Shown here: one piece after another, positions 1 to 10,967 of the stretch | Numbering within the stretch: position 1 is the first letter of the stretch | How the letters are laid out: the number at the start of each line of letters is the position of its first letter | NCBI GenBank assembly: GCA_905221605.1 | Contig: CAJNDS010002259.1 | Coordinates: 1-64,000 of the forward strand | From: Symbiodinium natans | Taxonomy: Eukaryota > Sar > Dinophyceae > Suessiales > Symbiodiniaceae | Reading direction: 5' to 3' | DNA: 64,000 bases | Program-made: the position numbers and the translations under genes | The notes under the pieces: generated by a model | What the model was told of the DNA's origin: nothing | The model's input: the letters and a program-made list of their open reading frames with translations, nothing else | Databases searched by the model: none

Positions 1-687
1 AAAATCAAAAGGCGCACACCCAACAGCCACAAAGCAAAGAAATACGAACGTCCCACTGGCCAGCAACCATCAAGCACTTATTAGCATGCCATCTAAGTGA
101 AAATTTAACAGCAAAAGACCACTAAATGTCTACCAGTGTTTTTGTTGGTCATGCCATCAGTCTGGCATGCTGCGTATAGTACACATCACAGGCCTAAGCC
201 TTCTGTCGACGGCACGGCTCTCAGTTTTACAGATTCCGCTTCCTGCAACAGTATCGTTGCTACCGCTGCTCTCTTCAAATTTGCACGCCAGGTTAGGGCT
301 GCGGCCAGTGAAACACATTGACAGCATCCGAAGCTTCAAGTTGTGCGTTGGGCCCTACAACAACATTCCTTTTTACTGCCCAGCCGCAGGCCCCAAACAC
401 TACGCCTGCCCGCTTTAGACTGGCGAAGCATACGGAAAAACGATATCCAACATAGTAGAGGGAACATCGGAACGCTTCCGACACCAACAACTTTCAAGTC
501 ACTGTGGTAGAAGTGTAATTGGCTAATGCAACCTGGTCAAGCGTTCCATTCATCTTATCCACATGCCTTAACTGTACCTGAAATTATATTTGAAACCGAG
601 TGAGCCTTGCACGATGTCAGCGCACTTGCAGCTGTTGCCTCTGCAACTGTGCCACGTGATGACATTTATACCAGTGCCCTAGCGGCC
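1..687. other. No gene recognised; downstream flank of the NTF2-like gene
   Basis: This stretch lies past the stop codon of the minus-strand NTF2-like gene that ends at 688, so part of it is probably its 3' untranslated region. Short reading frames on both strands show no recognisable domain. No repeat or RNA gene was seen. Confidence 0.5.
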
Positions 688-2439
688 CTAGCGCACGCTG
701 TTGTTGCCGGCCGAGTCCAAAGGTGTGCCATCCACCAAATAGCCGACATCTGCAGCATAGGCTGAGGCTGGCAAGGCGGCACCAGGAACATGAGGATCGG
801 GCCCAATGTTTTCTGGATGGTTGATGTTATTCCCTGCCTTGTTCAAAGGCGTGCCGTCCGGCAAGTACCCCACATCATTCACAAACACAGCACGGGGCAG
901 GGGTGAACCTGGAGCATGAGGGTCCGGTCCAATACTCTCTGGATGGTTGAGACAATTGCCCGCCAGGTTCATGGGCGTGCCGTCTGGCAAGTAGCCAACA
1001 TCATTGCCAAAGGCCAAGTCCGCATAGGCACTCTTCTGCATGGAATATGCGAAACCGCCGGAATGTTGCAGAGGGCCACCACTGCCAGTCTGAGGGACAC
1101 CTTGAGCACCACCGGCACCACCCTGAACGGATGCCACAGAGGCGGCTGCTGGCGCTGGCGTGGCAGAGGCCTGGGCGCTCGGTGGTACAGATGCGACTGT
1201 TCCACCACCCCCATAGGGAACCGATGAGTGGTGGAGACAAATGCGGACCTTGCCATCTTCGCACTTCTTGTAGCCAAATGTATACTCTACCTTGTTGATG
1301 CTCATATCCGCCGCGCTGGTGAAATAGTAGTTGCCCATGGCAATGGCAACGTCGCCGTGCACATCGATCTTGTGGTTGTCGAAGTGGACATCTGACCAAC
1401 CCTGCCCGCCGTTGATTGCAAAGCCATGATCCTCGGCAATTCCTTCACCAGGACTCATAGCATCGGCCCCCACAAAGTATGACATGGCCTGGTTTGCATC
1501 AGGACGGAACTGGACCTCCGCAGCTTTGGTTGGCTTGAAGAGCACATCTCCATGGCCGTAACCATAGAGTTCGCCGGCTGCTTTGGCAGCTACCGCCACA
1601 TAGTCTCCTCCCTCCAGATAAGTTCTGGAAATGTTCTTGATTGCATTTCCCCACGATACCTGGGCGCTTCTCACCTCGTCCTCTGTGACTGTCGCGGGGC
1701 TCCCCCCATATGGCACTGACGAGTGGTGGAGAAAGACGCGAACCTGGCCATCATCGCATTTCTTGTAACCAAATGTGTATTCCACCTTGCTGATGCTCCC
1801 ATCCGACGCGCTGGCAAAGTAATAGTTGCCCATAGCAATGGCAACATTGCCGTTCAAGTCGATCTGGTGGTTGTCGAAAAGCACATCTGACCAACCCTTG
1901 CCACCGTTGATTGCGAAACCATGATCCTCAGCAATTCCTTCGCCAGCACCCATGGCATCGGCTCCCAAAAAGTAAGACAACGCCTGTTTCGCCTCGGGGC
2001 GGAATGGGGTGTCTTTGGCTTTGGTAGGCTTGAACAGCACATGCCCATGGCCGTAGCCATAGAGTTCACCAGCTTTGCGAGCAGCCACTCCCACGTAGTC
2101 TCCGCCCTCCAGATAAGTCTTGGAGATGTTCTTGATCGCTTCCACCCAGGCTCTCTGGGCGGCTTTCACATCGTCCGTCGTGAGTGGCTCAACACCGCCA
2201 CCAACGCGGGTGGCCATTCTGGAGCGCCTGGAGCGTTTGGAACGAGCCAAGAGTCCAGTGGTGGCTGTTGTCGCCACAAGAGCACCGTATGCAGAGCTGC
2301 CGGAATTTGAGGCGACGTTGCGCGGCTTTGGCACCGCGGTCGTGGCTGTGGCCGAAGCCACTGGCCTCACCGGAGCCACGAAGCCAACACCCGGGGAGGT
2401 CAGCGCTCCAAGAGCACTCGGGATGGCGATGCTCGACAT
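688..2439 (-). CDS. Plastid-targeted-like protein with two tandem NTF2/SnoaL-like domains, single exon
   Basis: A 583-residue uninterrupted frame starts at a true ATG (2437-2439) with an in-frame stop upstream at 2476-2478. Residues 20-23 read FVAP, the motif reported at the front of dinoflagellate plastid transit peptides, and a basic run (RSKRSRRSR) follows near residue 70. Two homologous blocks (about 87-246 and 252-412) each carry YLEGGDY, ELYGYGHG, LFKPTKA, EDHGFAINGG, VAIAMGNYYF and LHHSSVPYGG. I associate this with NTF2/SnoaL-fold proteins whose bacterial relatives are often loosely labelled phosphoribosyl-AMP cyclohydrolase; no catalytic role can be assigned. After an Ala/Gly/Pro linker, three repeats of the form DVGYLPDGTP...AGN...IGPDPH fill residues 480-583. 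It is the only intronless long gene here, which suggests a retrogene. No classical hydrophobic signal peptide is obvious at the start, so plastid location is inferred. Confidence 0.8.
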   Translation of the reverse strand: MSSIAIPSALGALTSPGVGFVAPVRPVASATATTAVPKPRNVASNSGSSAYGALVATTATTGLLARSKRSRRSRMATRVGGGVEPLTTDDVKAAQRAWVEAIKNISKTYLEGGDYVGVAARKAGELYGYGHGHVLFKPTKAKDTPFRPEAKQALSYFLGADAMGAGEGIAEDHGFAINGGKGWSDVLFDNHQIDLNGNVAIAMGNYYFASASDGSISKVEYTFGYKKCDDGQVRVFLHHSSVPYGGSPATVTEDEVRSAQVSWGNAIKNISRTYLEGGDYVAVAAKAAGELYGYGHGDVLFKPTKAAEVQFRPDANQAMSYFVGADAMSPGEGIAEDHGFAINGGQGWSDVHFDNHKIDVHGDVAIAMGNYYFTSAADMSINKVEYTFGYKKCEDGKVRICLHHSSVPYGGGGTVASVPPSAQASATPAPAAASVASVQGGAGGAQGVPQTGSGGPLQHSGGFAYSMQKSAYADLAFGNDVGYLPDGTPMNLAGNCLNHPESIGPDPHAPGSPLPRAVFVNDVGYLPDGTPLNKAGNNINHPENIGPDPHVPGAALPASAYAADVGYLVDGTPLDSAGNNSVR

Positions 2440-2491
2440 TTTCTGAGTGTCCAGGCTGCGGGAAACAATGACCCCTCAAGTGCAAAAAGCG

Positions 2492-2500
2492 CTTGAGCCA
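2492..2500 (-). other. Possible remnant of the dinoflagellate spliced leader
   Basis: On the gene strand the nine bases TGGCTCAAG match the 3' end of the 22-nt dinoflagellate spliced leader, 52 bases before the ATG of the intronless gene. Bases further 5' do not match. The same 9-mer also occurs at 13433-13441 with no gene beside it, so chance is quite possible. Confidence 0.2.
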
Positions 2501-4509
2501 TAGCAAAGAGAGCACTCAACTTGAAGGCGGCGTTTCTTTCATCATTGCTGGACAAGAATCTTCTTCGAGAATCTGCACGACGCAGCATTCATGAGAGGCA
2601 CTCAACAAAACTTGCCCCGGCAAGCGACCTAATTAATTCATGTGAGCAGCATGCAGTTCGCCAGCTGGTTCTGTGCCATACTGCATTCGTCTCTGTATGC
2701 CCCAAGCTCACTGCGAAGTGGCTGCCTCAAACTTTTTGATCGGCGATGATCGAGTCACTATTTTGCTATCTGGGACTGAGCGAGACAGGCACTCGACATG
2801 TCACCAGTTGCTGCCGTCTCGCTCTACCCGGGCTTGTGAAGTATCCTTCCCACACTTGCACGCAGAACAACTCACAATGCGGACAGTGTATGGGCGAAGC
2901 TTTGAGTTGAACATGAATGAGTCTGTGTGTAGGTCTACAGATCTACGTGCAAGCGCATCATGCTTGACCCGCGCGGTCTCAGCTGGCACCGAATGGAGCA
3001 GCACACGGCAGCAGCGTGCCAGTCATCCTGGCTTCTCCGTCATGGCTCCGTGATGCTCTGTGTCATGGGAGCCTATGGGCCTATGGGCATGGTTATCGTG
3101 AAGCCTTTGCTGCCCAAGTCTGTGCAACTTCATCTAGAGCAGCGTCCCTTTGGCGCCAAGCATGAAGCATGGCCCCGCTTCCATCCCCAGAGTTTCCAGA
3201 TCCACAAGTCCGGCCCTCAAGCCGGAGCCCGAAGAAGAGCATCCCCTGTATCCTGGACGCAACCTGGAGGGGACACAAGCATCCTCCCAACCCCTGCCCC
3301 CTTTGCACCGGGTTTTGGGCAACAGCTGCGCCAACTAATCCGCAACCTGTCGCATGTTGATGCCTTGCTCTGGCATTTTTCCGGATGCCACCCCCATTGG
3401 ATTCGGTCTCAAATTAATTATTGCTCTTATTTCCACTTTGCGCTCTCTGTCTCTCTCCCTCTTTCTCTCTATCTCTCTCGAACTCAGCGCGCCAGTTTGA
3501 TGCTAGTCCAGTGGCTCACTGCAGGAATGAAACCCAACATAGCTTGTAAGAAAGGAACATGAAGAAGTGAAGAACACCAAACGGAGGCGCGCCTGCACCC
3601 CTCTCATCCTGGACGCACCCAAACAGACTCCTGATGGCATGCACGGCTCGAGCCGCATTTACCTTCTTGCAATAAAAGTTGAACAGAGGTTGGGCAAGTA
3701 CATGCAGCTTCAATAATCCTTTGTGACAGTGTTCCAGTAGTAGGGGACGCTGTACTCCTCTGACCAATGCTCCTCTCGGTAAGCACGCGGTTCGCAACCA
3801 TGTGACACGCCAACAATCCCTCCAATCATTTGCTCCTCCCAGTCTGGAGGCAGACCTCCTCCTTGCTGCGACTGAGACTGCCAGCCGTTCGCTTGCCTGT
3901 AGAGAGTTGCTTGAATGCACGAGGGTGAGGAACAGCCACGTTCGACATCCTTTCCGCTGGTTCAGCAATATTAAGACAACATGAAGCCAAGTCAGGAGCT
4001 GATGGCCCGCCAGCTGCTTTCCCTTGAGACCTGCCTTCGTTGCCAAGGCATGCTAAGGGCAAGCTGAGCCAACTGAGGTTAGACACAAAGCCCTGTTCAA
4101 GCCTTGAGCGCGTTGCCTTTGAAGCTTTGGCTGCCTTTGCCACCTGAACAACAACGATCCACTAAGCAAAAGTGCATGCATGCTGGCCTCTCCTTTGCAC
4201 TGGCGGGCGGCTTTGCCAACCGGATGTAGAAGTACTAACTCTGTGAAACTTTAGGCTTCGAGCATGCTCCTGCCGAGCTGCGGGGGCGTGCAAGGCACGA
4301 CGATCGATTCTTGTGGGCAGGAGAACTTTTGAGGCAGGGGTGCTGGTTAGCAAGATTTAGCTTGTCTCTCTTCGATGCCCCTTTTCCCTACATTACATCT
4401 GTGGCAACTCTTGGAATCAGCAACTAGTCTTTCAAAATTTAACTTCTCGACCCACTGCTCTTCCAACAGCAAGGAGCGTTGCCGACACGTTCTGCATTGC
4501 AAGACTCAC
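2501..4509. other. No confident gene; may hold 3' exons of the cold-shock-like gene
   Basis: Several open frames of 60-200 codons exist on both strands (for example 2960-3562 plus and 3516-4046 minus) but none shows a domain. A short pyrimidine run of CTCT type lies at about 3440-3480. The neighbouring cold-shock-like gene lacks its C-terminal exons, and these could lie here on the minus strand; I could not place them. Confidence 0.4.
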
Positions 4510-5512
4510 CAAAGAAACTCTCCGTCATCGGCCTCCCGGCAGGTTGTCCAAGATTCTGCAGTTCTCTGCCCCCAACCCACTGCTGTCTGCCTGAGCTCGT
4601 GCAAGCCGCAGGAACGTTCTTCAAGTCTTGCAAGTCGTGCAACGTTATACTAGTGTGCTATTTCTTAGCGCCTCAGGCTCGCGCGTACACCATGAAGGAC
4701 ACGCGGCAGCCAGGATTTACAGTCACACTGTCGTCCTCCATGTCGGACAGATGGATGTAAATCTTGCCCTGGTGCTTGCCACCTTGTGTGTGATTCACTG
4801 GCGTGTCTGGAATAATCCATCCATACTTCCCAAACCAAACTTGAAGCTCGCCGGTCTGCTCAGTTGTGCTGATCTGCTGGCGTGGCAGCTTCGCTTTTGA
4901 TTTGAAGCCCTCCGAGGGCGTAGACGGTGTAGACGTCGTGGGGGGATTGGACTTGAACCCCTTGCCAAAGGGCTGCGCAGCTCCTTTTCCAGGTGGTGTG
5001 ACCGTGACTGCGGCTTGCTTGCCTTCCGCTTGCTTGCCTTCGGCTTTCTTGCCTTTTCCCGCGGCCATGCCTTTTCCCGTCGCCGGTGTCGGTGGCTTGC
5101 CGCCCTTCTTGGGGACAGGCGTCATCAGCGTTGGCTTCTCTTGCGCCTTCTTGAGGTGCAGCTGCATGACTTTCTGCGGTCCCTGTGGTGCCTGTGGTGA
5201 CTGAGGTTGGGCCTTTGCTGGCTGGCTCTTGCCAGGCACAGGCCTACAGAACTCTGCACCCAGCCGACCACCCTCAGAAACCTCGGCATAGACGAGAAAA
5301 TCCACAGCTTGACCAGGCTCCAAAGCTTGACCTGCTGATACGTCCTTCTGCCTCACAAGGAGCAAGCCACTGTTCTTGGACCTGAGGTTGTGATCGATGA
5401 CGGAATCTGGTCGAATCCATCCTTCCTCGCCCTGCCAGTGGGACACCGTCCCAGACACTCTGCCGCAGTTCACTCTTGTACGATACGTTGCCGTCCCTTG
5501 CTTCTGCTTCAT
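4510..5512 (-). CDS. Protein with two cold-shock-like domains (3' end not found)
   Basis: The main exon runs from the ATG at 5510-5512 to 4685. It holds two related nucleic-acid-binding-like repeats: GWIRPDSVIDHN...LVYAEVSEGGRLGAEFC near the N terminus and KYGWIIPDTPVNHT...VSFMVY at the exon end, joined by a Lys/Pro/Gly-rich linker (MAAGKGKKAEGKQ). The pattern G-x-V/L...GWI..D...V.F.VYA resembles the cold-shock domain, a single-strand RNA/DNA binder. By analogy with repeat 1, repeat 2 should continue after VY. A GC donor at 4683-4684 and an acceptor before 4532 join in phase to ADDGEFL, giving a tentative exon at 4510-4532 followed by a GTGAGT donor. Later exons were not found. The frame is open upstream of the ATG only through a TTG codon, so I chose the ATG. 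RNA binding is inferred from the fold. Confidence 0.7.
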
Positions 5513-6627
5513 GGCAGCAGTGACCCCCTCCACAACTTCATCGGCGCAGCATGGGCAACATGGTAAAACTCCCAGGCTGGCTCTTGAGTTGGCAACAAAC
5601 AGGCCGCATTCACACAAACAAGCCCCTGCAAACGGGAGATGTACTGTCAGTCATGCACTCCCTCAGTGTGACGACTTCCATCGCAACCATGCAGCTATTT
5701 TCGGAGGATTAGTGAAACATGCCGAGAGGCTCGCGTGCAAAGGTTCTGGGCCAGAAATTGGAACTGCACCAAGTTTTTTGGTGACAGCAAAAAACACGTG
5801 CTCAAGCTGTGAAACGTGTATGGAGCATAGCGGCATAGCAGATGCACTGCTCCTTCTGAATTGCTTCATTCCCATCGGAAGATTCGCACATACTTCAGAT
5901 CTCATGGCTGCCCATGCTTCGCATGTTCTTGCTTCGCGTGGCAGTCTTCGCAGCTTCCGCGACCCGGCGCTGCACAGCCTGCTGCTGGACCTGAGCAGGT
6001 CACAGAAGCAGATCAAAGCTGTACGAGAAACATTGAGAGCCTGCCCGCCTCCTCCCACGGTAATGCAACCTCGTATGTCAAAGCATTCTGCGCCCCGTTG
6101 ACAATGTTGTGCGTCTTGTCCTGCCGCAGTGAAGCCGAGAGTTCATCTGCCGTGCAGCCACTGATAAGTGGATAAGTGCCATGCAGGAGTGCAGGCATTA
6201 CAAAGGGACTTAAGCCGAGCGGCCCTCACGTCATGACCTGAGGAACAATGACCGGTCGCTACTCAATCAAGTTGCAAGCAGTTTGTAACATCTGCGCCAA
6301 TCTAGGCTTCGTCGATTTTAAGAACCTCCCGACTGAGCTGGACACTTCGCAAGGCTGCGGCTCGTTCAGGATCCCAGGTCTCAGTGATGCAATGTCGTGG
6401 TTTGTGAGAGGTTCAACTGGGAGACGTGAGGCTGCGGCTGGGGAGAACTTCGGGAAGAGGCGGGCATGTGTATCCAAAAACCGAAACGGATGTTGCTCCG
6501 GGTCGACGCACTTCCGCTGAATACAAATATCCTGGCAGCGAGGCTGCTAGCATGGTAAGTAACTCTTGGCCCAAGCCAAGGTCTGGAGTCTGAATGAATG
6601 CAGGGTTTTGTTGGCCCCAAGAAACTA
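5513..6627. other. No gene recognised between two minus-strand genes
   Basis: The interval separates the start of the cold-shock-like gene from the stop of the small four-exon gene. It must hold the 5' leader of the former. Minus-strand frames at 5663-6058 and plus-strand frames at 5397-6101 have no recognisable motif. Confidence 0.4.
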
Positions 6628-7371
6628 CTATGCACGCGCCTTGGAGCGCTCCAAGCCGGGATCAGTGCCGTAGTTCCGCATTGCCACAGCATCGTCTGAG
6701 TAAGTCTGCGAGTGCAAGTTCCCGAACCGATCTTCGGCAATGTTCGCTTTGCGCTCAGCCTGCAGGCGCTGCGAGGTAGAGGCTCTTGGGACCCTAAACT
6801 GGCCCTAAACCCGATAAACACCATGAAAAACCACCCCGTGAGGCCGGCCTGCGCAGCCAAATGCTGGTAACGGTCCTTGTAGAGAATGGTATCTGGATGC
6901 GTGGGCCCATCAATTCCCAGGATGCCCTTGGCTTGCACACTGGCCATTGCTTTCTAAAGTAGGACTTTACGGTTAAATGGTCAAAAGGACACCACGAACT
7001 GTGCAGGAATCTATCTGGGATCTCGGCTTCTGGGTGTTTTCGCTCCAGGACCGTCATGCGCTTTCGGTAGCGGAAGACTGCGTCCCGCTCCTCGCGCCAC
7101 TTCCTTTCACCTGCCTTCATGAGGAGGTGTTCCTTGTAGCGCTCGGATGGGAGCATCAAGCTGTGGTTCTGATACCTGCGGAGACCAGGAGGTACCAAGG
7201 CCGCAGACAGAACAAATAAGCATGTTATAGAAAGTGCAGCTGACGCTGTGAGGAGCACATCTTGATGAACGAATCATCGACTTCCGGAGGAGGAGCCGGG
7301 ATTTCGAATGTTCCTTCTCGAGGATCACCCTTTGGGTCCATTATTGGATTTGGCAAGTTCGACATGTCCAT
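6628..7371 (-). CDS. Unrecognised 159-residue protein in four exons
   Basis: I phased four exons: 7259-7371, 7005-7175, 6822-6939 and 6628-6705. The donors are GT, GC and GT, all acceptors are AG, and the phases (2, 2, 0) agree. Together they give 160 codons including the TAG at 6628-6630. Exon 1 is acidic and proline-rich (EIPAPPPEVDDSF). Exon 2 is highly charged (KAGERKWREERDAVFRYRKR). Exon 3 holds THPDTILYKDRY and a short hydrophobic run (GLTGWFFM). Exon 4 ends RNYGTDPGLERSKARA. The size, charge and single short hydrophobic run would suit a small accessory subunit of an organelle complex, but I recognise no family. The frame is open upstream to an ATG at 7540-7542, so a longer N terminus is possible. 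Confidence 0.6.
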
Positions 7372-8927
7372 TGCGCCACACTCCTGGCGAAGGCACCAAG
7401 CACGATCAGCCCCAAACTCGCTGAAAGAGCTTCCTGCAAATACGATGATGGCACGGGCCTTCGCAGGTCGGATTACTCGGGCTTCGCTCACGAAGCTGAC
7501 CGAAGGGCGGATTTGCCCATATGTAGCCTTGGCACAACACATGAGGCAATCAGTTCATGGTGTCCAATACTCCATTCAGATGTGACAGTGCTTTCGGGTG
7601 GCAAGATTACGCAGTTCTCAAACAACAGTTTAATAACACGGGGATGTCAAGGACTCGCCGTTGGTTTGAGAGGATGTTCGTTGTCATTAAGTGGTCGTTT
7701 GGGACTTGCGGCGGTGCGTTTTCGCACGAATCTTGCGCGGAGACCCATCTTAGGAACAGGTATTTTGTGTCTGGCGCAGCGCATCTTTCCAGACCTTGCG
7801 CGGACCTTAGGCCTTAGGCTGCGCTTTTGTGCAGGCCTGGCACCTGTGGGGGTTTCCCACACGCTAGCTTTTGGACGGCGCCCAATTGCAGTGCAAGGAA
7901 TTAAGGAAATGTACGTCATCCAGCTTGCCAAGAATGCGTAGGGTTCCGGCCATCTTCCTGATGAAGCGATCACCCTGAGTGGGTGCCTGTCGCCACGAAC
8001 AATTCATTGGCCAGGCGCCGACAACTTCCACGTCACCCTTTCCATCCCTTTCCCCAAAGCCTCCGCGTGCTGATATCCGGGATCCGTGGACTTCAGGAAA
8101 GAATCCAGTCGCATTGTTGGATGCGCTCCGCGGGATGCCCCTAAAGCAAGGCCCCCGACCTGCACGCCACAACGATTGCCATGCACACAGCGCCAAAAAG
8201 AACGTGCGATTCGACTTCTCTGTGCCTCTGCCTCTCACTCTGCCTCTGATTGCGTCTCTCTCTGTCTTCTTCCTCTCAAAAGGCAAACGTGTCAGAACCT
8301 AGGTCCTTCCCCATGCGTAGTTGCTTGTCGTCTCTTATTCCACGGGTGCCAGGGGTCAGGGCTGGCGCCTCTTCCCACATCTAGGAGGGTTTCACTGAAT
8401 CAGCCGACCGTCTCCAGAGTAGCAGGGCCCTTGCTCTGAGACCTATCACCGTGCTCACTCGAGCACAGTTACGTACTTCACAGTGCATCTCTCCGTCTCT
8501 TACATGTCTAAGGGCTTCCAGCGCAAGACGCGACCAGCGGTTCGTCTCCGCGTTTCTCTCTCTCCCATGCGCTCCAGTCAGGACATGTCCAAGGCACGGA
8601 AGCTGCTTGGGACGATGCGCCCGCCATGTTGCTTCGTCCAGGCATGGCAACGCCCCGATCTCCAAGGCAGACAACCCTGGGCCACTCCTTGAACCTCGCG
8701 GATCCATCGCTCATCATTGCAGATCAATTGGTATTCTTCGACACATGCTGTCACAGCATGGCGGCCGCTCAGCTTGCACTAGGATTGCAGCACAGTCGAC
8801 GACAGTGACTACAGTAAAGAGATCTTCAACCCCACACGTGCCGAAGTGATCGAAATCACAATGAGGCAACAAACGGTTCGTTTTGCCTCGGCATCTTCTG
8901 CACCGTGGGACGAAATCCGCCCTCACC
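7372..8927. other. Unassigned; possible minus-strand exons around 7650-8290
   Basis: Two overlapping minus-strand frames look less random than their surroundings. One (7864-8286) includes GDRFIRKMAGTLRILGKLDD, the other (7647-7973) is very basic (RPKVRARSGKMRCARHK). The first segment faintly recalls the loop of TruA-type tRNA pseudouridine synthases, but the catalytic aspartate motif was not found nearby. I therefore do not call a gene. Confidence 0.3.
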
Positions 8928-10967
8928 CTACCTACTCGCAGTCGGCGCTTTTCGTTGCCTTCGTCTTCTGTCGCAAATGCTCCGCCTGAGCAAAGCTTGC
9001 AAAAGTAGGAACGCAAACAACGCAGGCATCTGCATGCCACGTAAGGAAGCTGCCCGCCAGGACCAATACTTTCCGCGTATCCTGTCCAATTCCTTTAGCT
9101 GCTCGTACTGCTCCAGAGCTGCTTGGATCTCCCCCTTGGCCTGCCAAGCAAGCGCTAGCGTTCCTGGAGACTCCCCGAACACATGGGGAACTTGATCTCC
9201 TAGGCACAACCAAGTGCACAAACTATTCGTCGATCCTCGTGGATGTTGGCAAGTGCTTGGATGGCAAAGCAACATGACGTGCCCTCCTGTGTAGCAACTT
9301 CCACGACCTGTGCCATCATCCGGTCATCAGCAAGCTCAACAAAGACAGTTTGCAAGTGTCAGCCACGTTGCCTCGCGGCAAAGCATCTCAACTGCTGGTG
9401 CTGAAGTCCAAGGAACCTGCCGCGGGTCAAATACGAGTATCCTAGTAAACAAGGCAAAAAAACCATAAATCTGTAGAATGTTGGTCCACATTACCCGAGG
9501 CATTCCGTGGCAGGATTGCCTTCCCATCTCCATCCCCCAAGAAAGCGGACAAATAGTTCCAAGCACACTCATTGTTCGCGCACTTGCGTATTGCTTGCAT
9601 GGCAAAGTTCAACTCGCGATCGCGAATGCTGTCTGTAAATGGCCAGCTTTGATGTCGAACAGTTGTGTACCTGCAGCATGGCATAGCGGCATAACCTGAA
9701 GACATGCGATAAGATGAAACACCTGCAGTCCAGCTGCCTATGGTTCCACGCGGAGTTGTTGCGGATGTCTTCTTCCAAAAGCTGCTCGACGAACGGAAGC
9801 TCTTCATGCCAGAGGTTGAACTGTTGCAAGATGAACTGTCGATGCGACCTTCTTGGTGCATTTGACCCTGATCCTACAACCAAACAGGACCTCTAACTCT
9901 TGGCTTCTAAACTGCCCGGCCAAAGCTAAAGGCTGCGACCAGCCATTGTAGTTCTTGTAGTCGCTGTTCACCCGCATGCATTCCTTGTGCGCGCGATGCA
10001 CAAGTGACAAATGATCGGTTCTCAGTCATGCGAGTCATGCCTAATTTCCGTGGGCAAACTGCTGCTGTACTTGTATCAGCACTTACGCAGATGACTTTGC
10101 AAACCAGCTTCGAGGTGATAATCAAGCTCGCTCTTTGCTATCTGTTGGATCGTTTCCTCAGCCTCTGGGCCTGGTGTGCGGGAACGTGCGCGTGTGGCCA
10201 TCTCCGACACGAGCCAACGTCTGTGATACCACACCTGCACAGGTTGGGAATGCTGCAAGCTGCAACTGCTGGCAGCCTCAAACCTTGACTGTCCTACCCT
10301 CATTGCCTGGTAATTCTTCGGGCAATCTCTAGCCCACTTGTCAGTGAAGATTCGCTCGTCTTCCAGATCGATACCCAAATCTTTGAGGCATCGTCGCCGA
10401 TAGTACCAGGCGGTGTAATTCGCAGAGTTGTGTTCAATCACGTCCGCAGTCAAGTGCAGCGCCCTCTGGCTGGTCTCGTTGCGCTGCTGAATTGCTCGGA
10501 AGTAATTGTGCACCTCAAGAACAGTTGATGCAATTAACGAAAAGCATTGAAACAACAAATCTCGATGCCCGGCACGGCCTCTTCAAAGCCCAGAGGGTAT
10601 TTTATGACCTCGATGAAACATTGCTATCCACAGCAACCTCTACACGTGACAAGAGATCAGGGCGAGGTCAAGGCTGCAAGAGGATGCGGGCCGTCATTTT
10701 GAGGGACCGGAACGATGTCCTGCACTGATGCAACATACACATGGCTGGCGCACAACCAACCCTCGAAAGAGGTGGTAACTCAATACTCTCATCTCAAGGT
10801 GTTGAACGCATTCTACTGCATGACCACCACGCGCCAGCACAAAGAGGAACAACTGCAACATTCGCGCAGCCGCAAAAATGAACACACACACACACACACC
10901 GAGCCTTCCAAGATTCGCGTTGACTGTAAGGCAGATCGTCTTCAAGGTTCTCCGGCTCTGTCGCCAT
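8928..10967 (-). CDS. FNTA: Protein farnesyltransferase/geranylgeranyltransferase type-1 alpha subunit
   Basis: FNTA is the shared alpha subunit of the two cytosolic CAAX prenyltransferases and forms a helical-hairpin crescent around the catalytic beta subunit. Traced exons: 10905-10967 (ATG 10965-10967, ...LPYSQRESWK), 10678-10719 (DIVPVPQNDGPHPL), 10579-10608 (VIKYPLGFEE), 10307-10513 (VHNYFRAIQQRNE...HNSANYTAWYYRRR...PKNYQ), 10109-10234 (VWYHRRWLV), 9940-9983 (DYKNYNGW), 9738-9848 (SHRQFILQQFNLWHEEL...RNNSAWNHR), 9520-9670 (NECAWNYLSAFLGDGDGK) and one from 9416 down. C-terminal motifs (FAIQALANIHEDR near 9250; KELDRIRGKYWSWRAASL near 9000-9110) match the human end DTIRKEYWRYIGRSL. The repeating N-Y-x-x-W-x-x-R prenyltransferase-alpha motifs are clear. 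Seven of eight traced introns have GC donors. The last two or three exon borders and the exact stop (8928-8930 if the final frame is read through) are less certain. Confidence 0.93.
10886..10900 (+). repeat. Short CA repeat inside FNTA intron 1
   Basis: A run of about eight CA units lies just inside the first FNTA intron, next to its GC donor on the minus strand. Confidence 0.8.

Noticed and set aside
7647-8286. tRNA pseudouridine synthase (TruA-like) gene
   Set aside because: Only GDRFIRKMAGTL faintly resembles one loop of the family. The catalytic Asp motif and other conserved boxes were not found, and two frames compete.
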